6,204 nt of DNA. Origin: an uncultured Elusimicrobiales bacterium (GTDB taxonomy: Bacteria > Elusimicrobiota > Elusimicrobia > Elusimicrobiales > Elusimicrobiaceae). Positions within the stretch are counted from its first letter, which is position 1. Each line of letters begins with the position of its first letter. This document shows positions 5,751-6,204 of the stretch, piece by piece. The notes beneath the pieces were generated by a model that worked only from the letters and a program-made list of their open reading frames with translations, made no database searches and was not told the DNA's origin. The stretch covers positions 1 through 6,204 of the forward strand of contig CAKUDJ010000057.1 in assembly GCA_934644855.1 (NCBI GenBank), written 5' to 3'. Position numbers and translations under genes: made by a program.

Positions 5751-5892
5751 ACAGTCTCCTAATTTTGAATGCAAAAAGACGCTCTTACCTTTTGCTCTCC
5801 GGCGCTGGCTTCCCGCCGGGGCGCTCCCTCGATTAGAAAGTAAAGTAAGAGTTCTTTTGTATAACAACCATGAAAGCAAACCTATTGCTTAC
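5751..5892 (-). promoter_or_regulatory. Structured ~140-nt leader of the transporter mRNA (candidate cis-regulatory RNA)
   Basis: From the predicted start near 5892 the leader holds, in order: a 6-bp hairpin (AAGCAA 5874-5879 with TTGCTT 5885-5890); a 7-bp long-range stem CTCTTAC (5851-5845) with GTAAGAG (5788-5782); inside it a GC-rich hairpin CCGGCG (5819-5814) with CGCCGG (5804-5799); and a competing stem GCAAAA (5795-5790) with TTTTGC (5776-5771). GTCTTT (5780-5775) can also pair with GGAGAC (5759-5754), covering part of the SD. A 12-codon ORF (5871-5833) overlaps the 5' arm of the long stem. No known riboswitch consensus was recognised. The sequences are directly seen; regulation is inferred. 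Confidence 0.4.
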
Positions 5893-5898
5893 CTCATT

Positions 5899-5926
5899 AT
5901 TATAACAAATATTTTCCGGCAGTAAA
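5899..5926 (-). promoter_or_regulatory. Promoter of the transporter gene (extended -10)
   Basis: On the minus strand TTTACT (5926-5921) lies 16 bases before TATAAT (5904-5899), which is preceded by TGT, giving an extended -10 TGTTATAAT. The start is expected near 5892, leaving a leader of about 140 bases before the ATG at 5750. Confidence 0.65.
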
Positions 5927-5940
5927 CAGAATTTTATAGT

Positions 5941-5965
5941 AAAAAATAACGAGCCGATTTATCGG
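5941..5965 (-). terminator. Weak terminator-like hairpin
   Basis: On the minus strand CCGA-TAAA-TCGG (5965-5954) is followed by CTCGTTATTTTTT. The stem is short and the T-run starts about 6 bases after it. It could end a transcript coming from the right edge, for example from the element at 6088-6200, but support is weak. Confidence 0.25.
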
Positions 5966-6087
5966 GTGCCCCGTGGAAAATATTATTGTTCCCCGCGCAT
6001 TAAAATCGCCACTTACCAACAGTTGTTTTGCCGTTCTTCCTTGGCGTTTCCGTGCAGAGCAGTATAAGAATAATTGCTTGTAGCATG

Positions 6088-6200
6088 ATTTTTCAAATTT
6101 AAGATGTTTTTCATAGCCGCTAGTTTAGGCGCGGTAGCAGGGGCGGTCCGCAGGACCTCCAAGCCCAAAGGCGGTGCAAAAGGGCTTAAATTTGGAAAAT
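6088..6200. repeat. Inverted-repeat-bounded, hairpin-rich element without clear gene
   Basis: Left arm ATTTTTCAAATTTAAG (6088-6103) and right arm CTTAAATTTGGAAAAT (6185-6200) are inverted repeats matching at 15 of 16 positions, 81 bases apart. Between them lie GGTCC-GCA-GGACC (6145-6157) and AAGCCC (6161-6166) facing GGGCTT (6182-6187). The interior is GC-rich and the flanks AT-rich. A 32-codon plus-strand ORF starts directly after the left arm (6104-6202, MFFIAASLGAVAG then a Lys/Gly-rich tail) but has no SD. The minus strand is open from the window edge to a stop at 6013 (63 codons). Either frame could be chance. It may be a small repeat element or structured RNA. Apart from this and the weak hairpin near 5954, nothing clear is seen in 5951-6204. 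Confidence 0.4.
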
Positions 6201-6204
6201 AGTA

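Noticed and set aside
5780..5855. SAM-I riboswitch, suggested by CTCTTA near the start, GAGGGAGCGCCC and a closing GTAAGAG
   Set aside because: The remaining conserved SAM-I core elements (GATGAAACC, GGTGCCAAT-type strings) are absent and the spacing is wrong.
5751..5879. N-terminal extension of the transporter to a TTG at 5879
   Set aside because: It crosses the structured leader, has Arg/Gly-rich low-quality sequence and no SD, and OPA proteins begin near the ATG at 5750, which has AGGAG.
5951..6204. tmRNA, SRP RNA, RNase P RNA or a tRNA in the right-hand region
   Set aside because: None of the conserved signatures (CCACCA end, SRP loop, RNase P core, tRNA cloverleaf) could be found on either strand.

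Overview
The window (6,204 bases) looks like ordinary chromosome of an anaerobic, gut-type bacterium. It resembles host-associated Elusimicrobiota: moderate GC, AT-rich intergenic regions, clear Shine-Dalgarno sites and a paired GGGtGRT / NifU-like operon. That assignment is an inference; some Firmicutes and Spirochaetes carry the same pair. No rRNA, tRNA, CRISPR array, transposase, phage gene or complete known mobile element was seen.

Layout. 1-322 (-): the first 107 codons of typA/bipA, a ribosome-associated GTPase. 323-455: a divergent intergenic region with a short palindrome and an extended -10 promoter whose predicted start falls on the next gene's ATG. 456-1082 (+): a multi-pass membrane protein of unknown function. 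1116-1141: a strong hairpin between convergent genes. 1162-1710 (-): a small exported protein of unknown function. 1711-1895: no gene, two hairpin terminators. 1896-3611 (-): a two-gene operon transcribed as a NifU-like Fe-S scaffold protein, then a GGGtGRT-family protein, 18 bases apart, with a promoter candidate upstream. 3735-4241 (-): a flavin reductase-like FMN protein with its own promoter and terminator. 4356-5750 (-): a UhpC/UhpT/GlpT-type organophosphate transporter, preceded by a promoter and a leader of about 140 nt. 5951-6204: no convincing gene, but an inverted-repeat-bounded element at 6088-6200.

How the genes fit together. Most are separate transcription units; each of the three minus-strand metabolic units (sugar-phosphate transporter, flavoprotein, scaffold/GGGtGRT pair) has its own terminator, and a promoter candidate lies upstream of each. 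Import of phosphorylated sugars plus flavin and Fe-S functions suits a fermentative anaerobe, but no pathway is completed here.

The items most worth a second look are the scaffold/GGGtGRT pair, whose role is unknown; the structured transporter leader, with an overlapping 12-codon upstream ORF and a possible SD-masking fold; the apparently leaderless membrane-protein gene; and the hairpin-rich element at the right edge. I found no clearly new multi-gene system.
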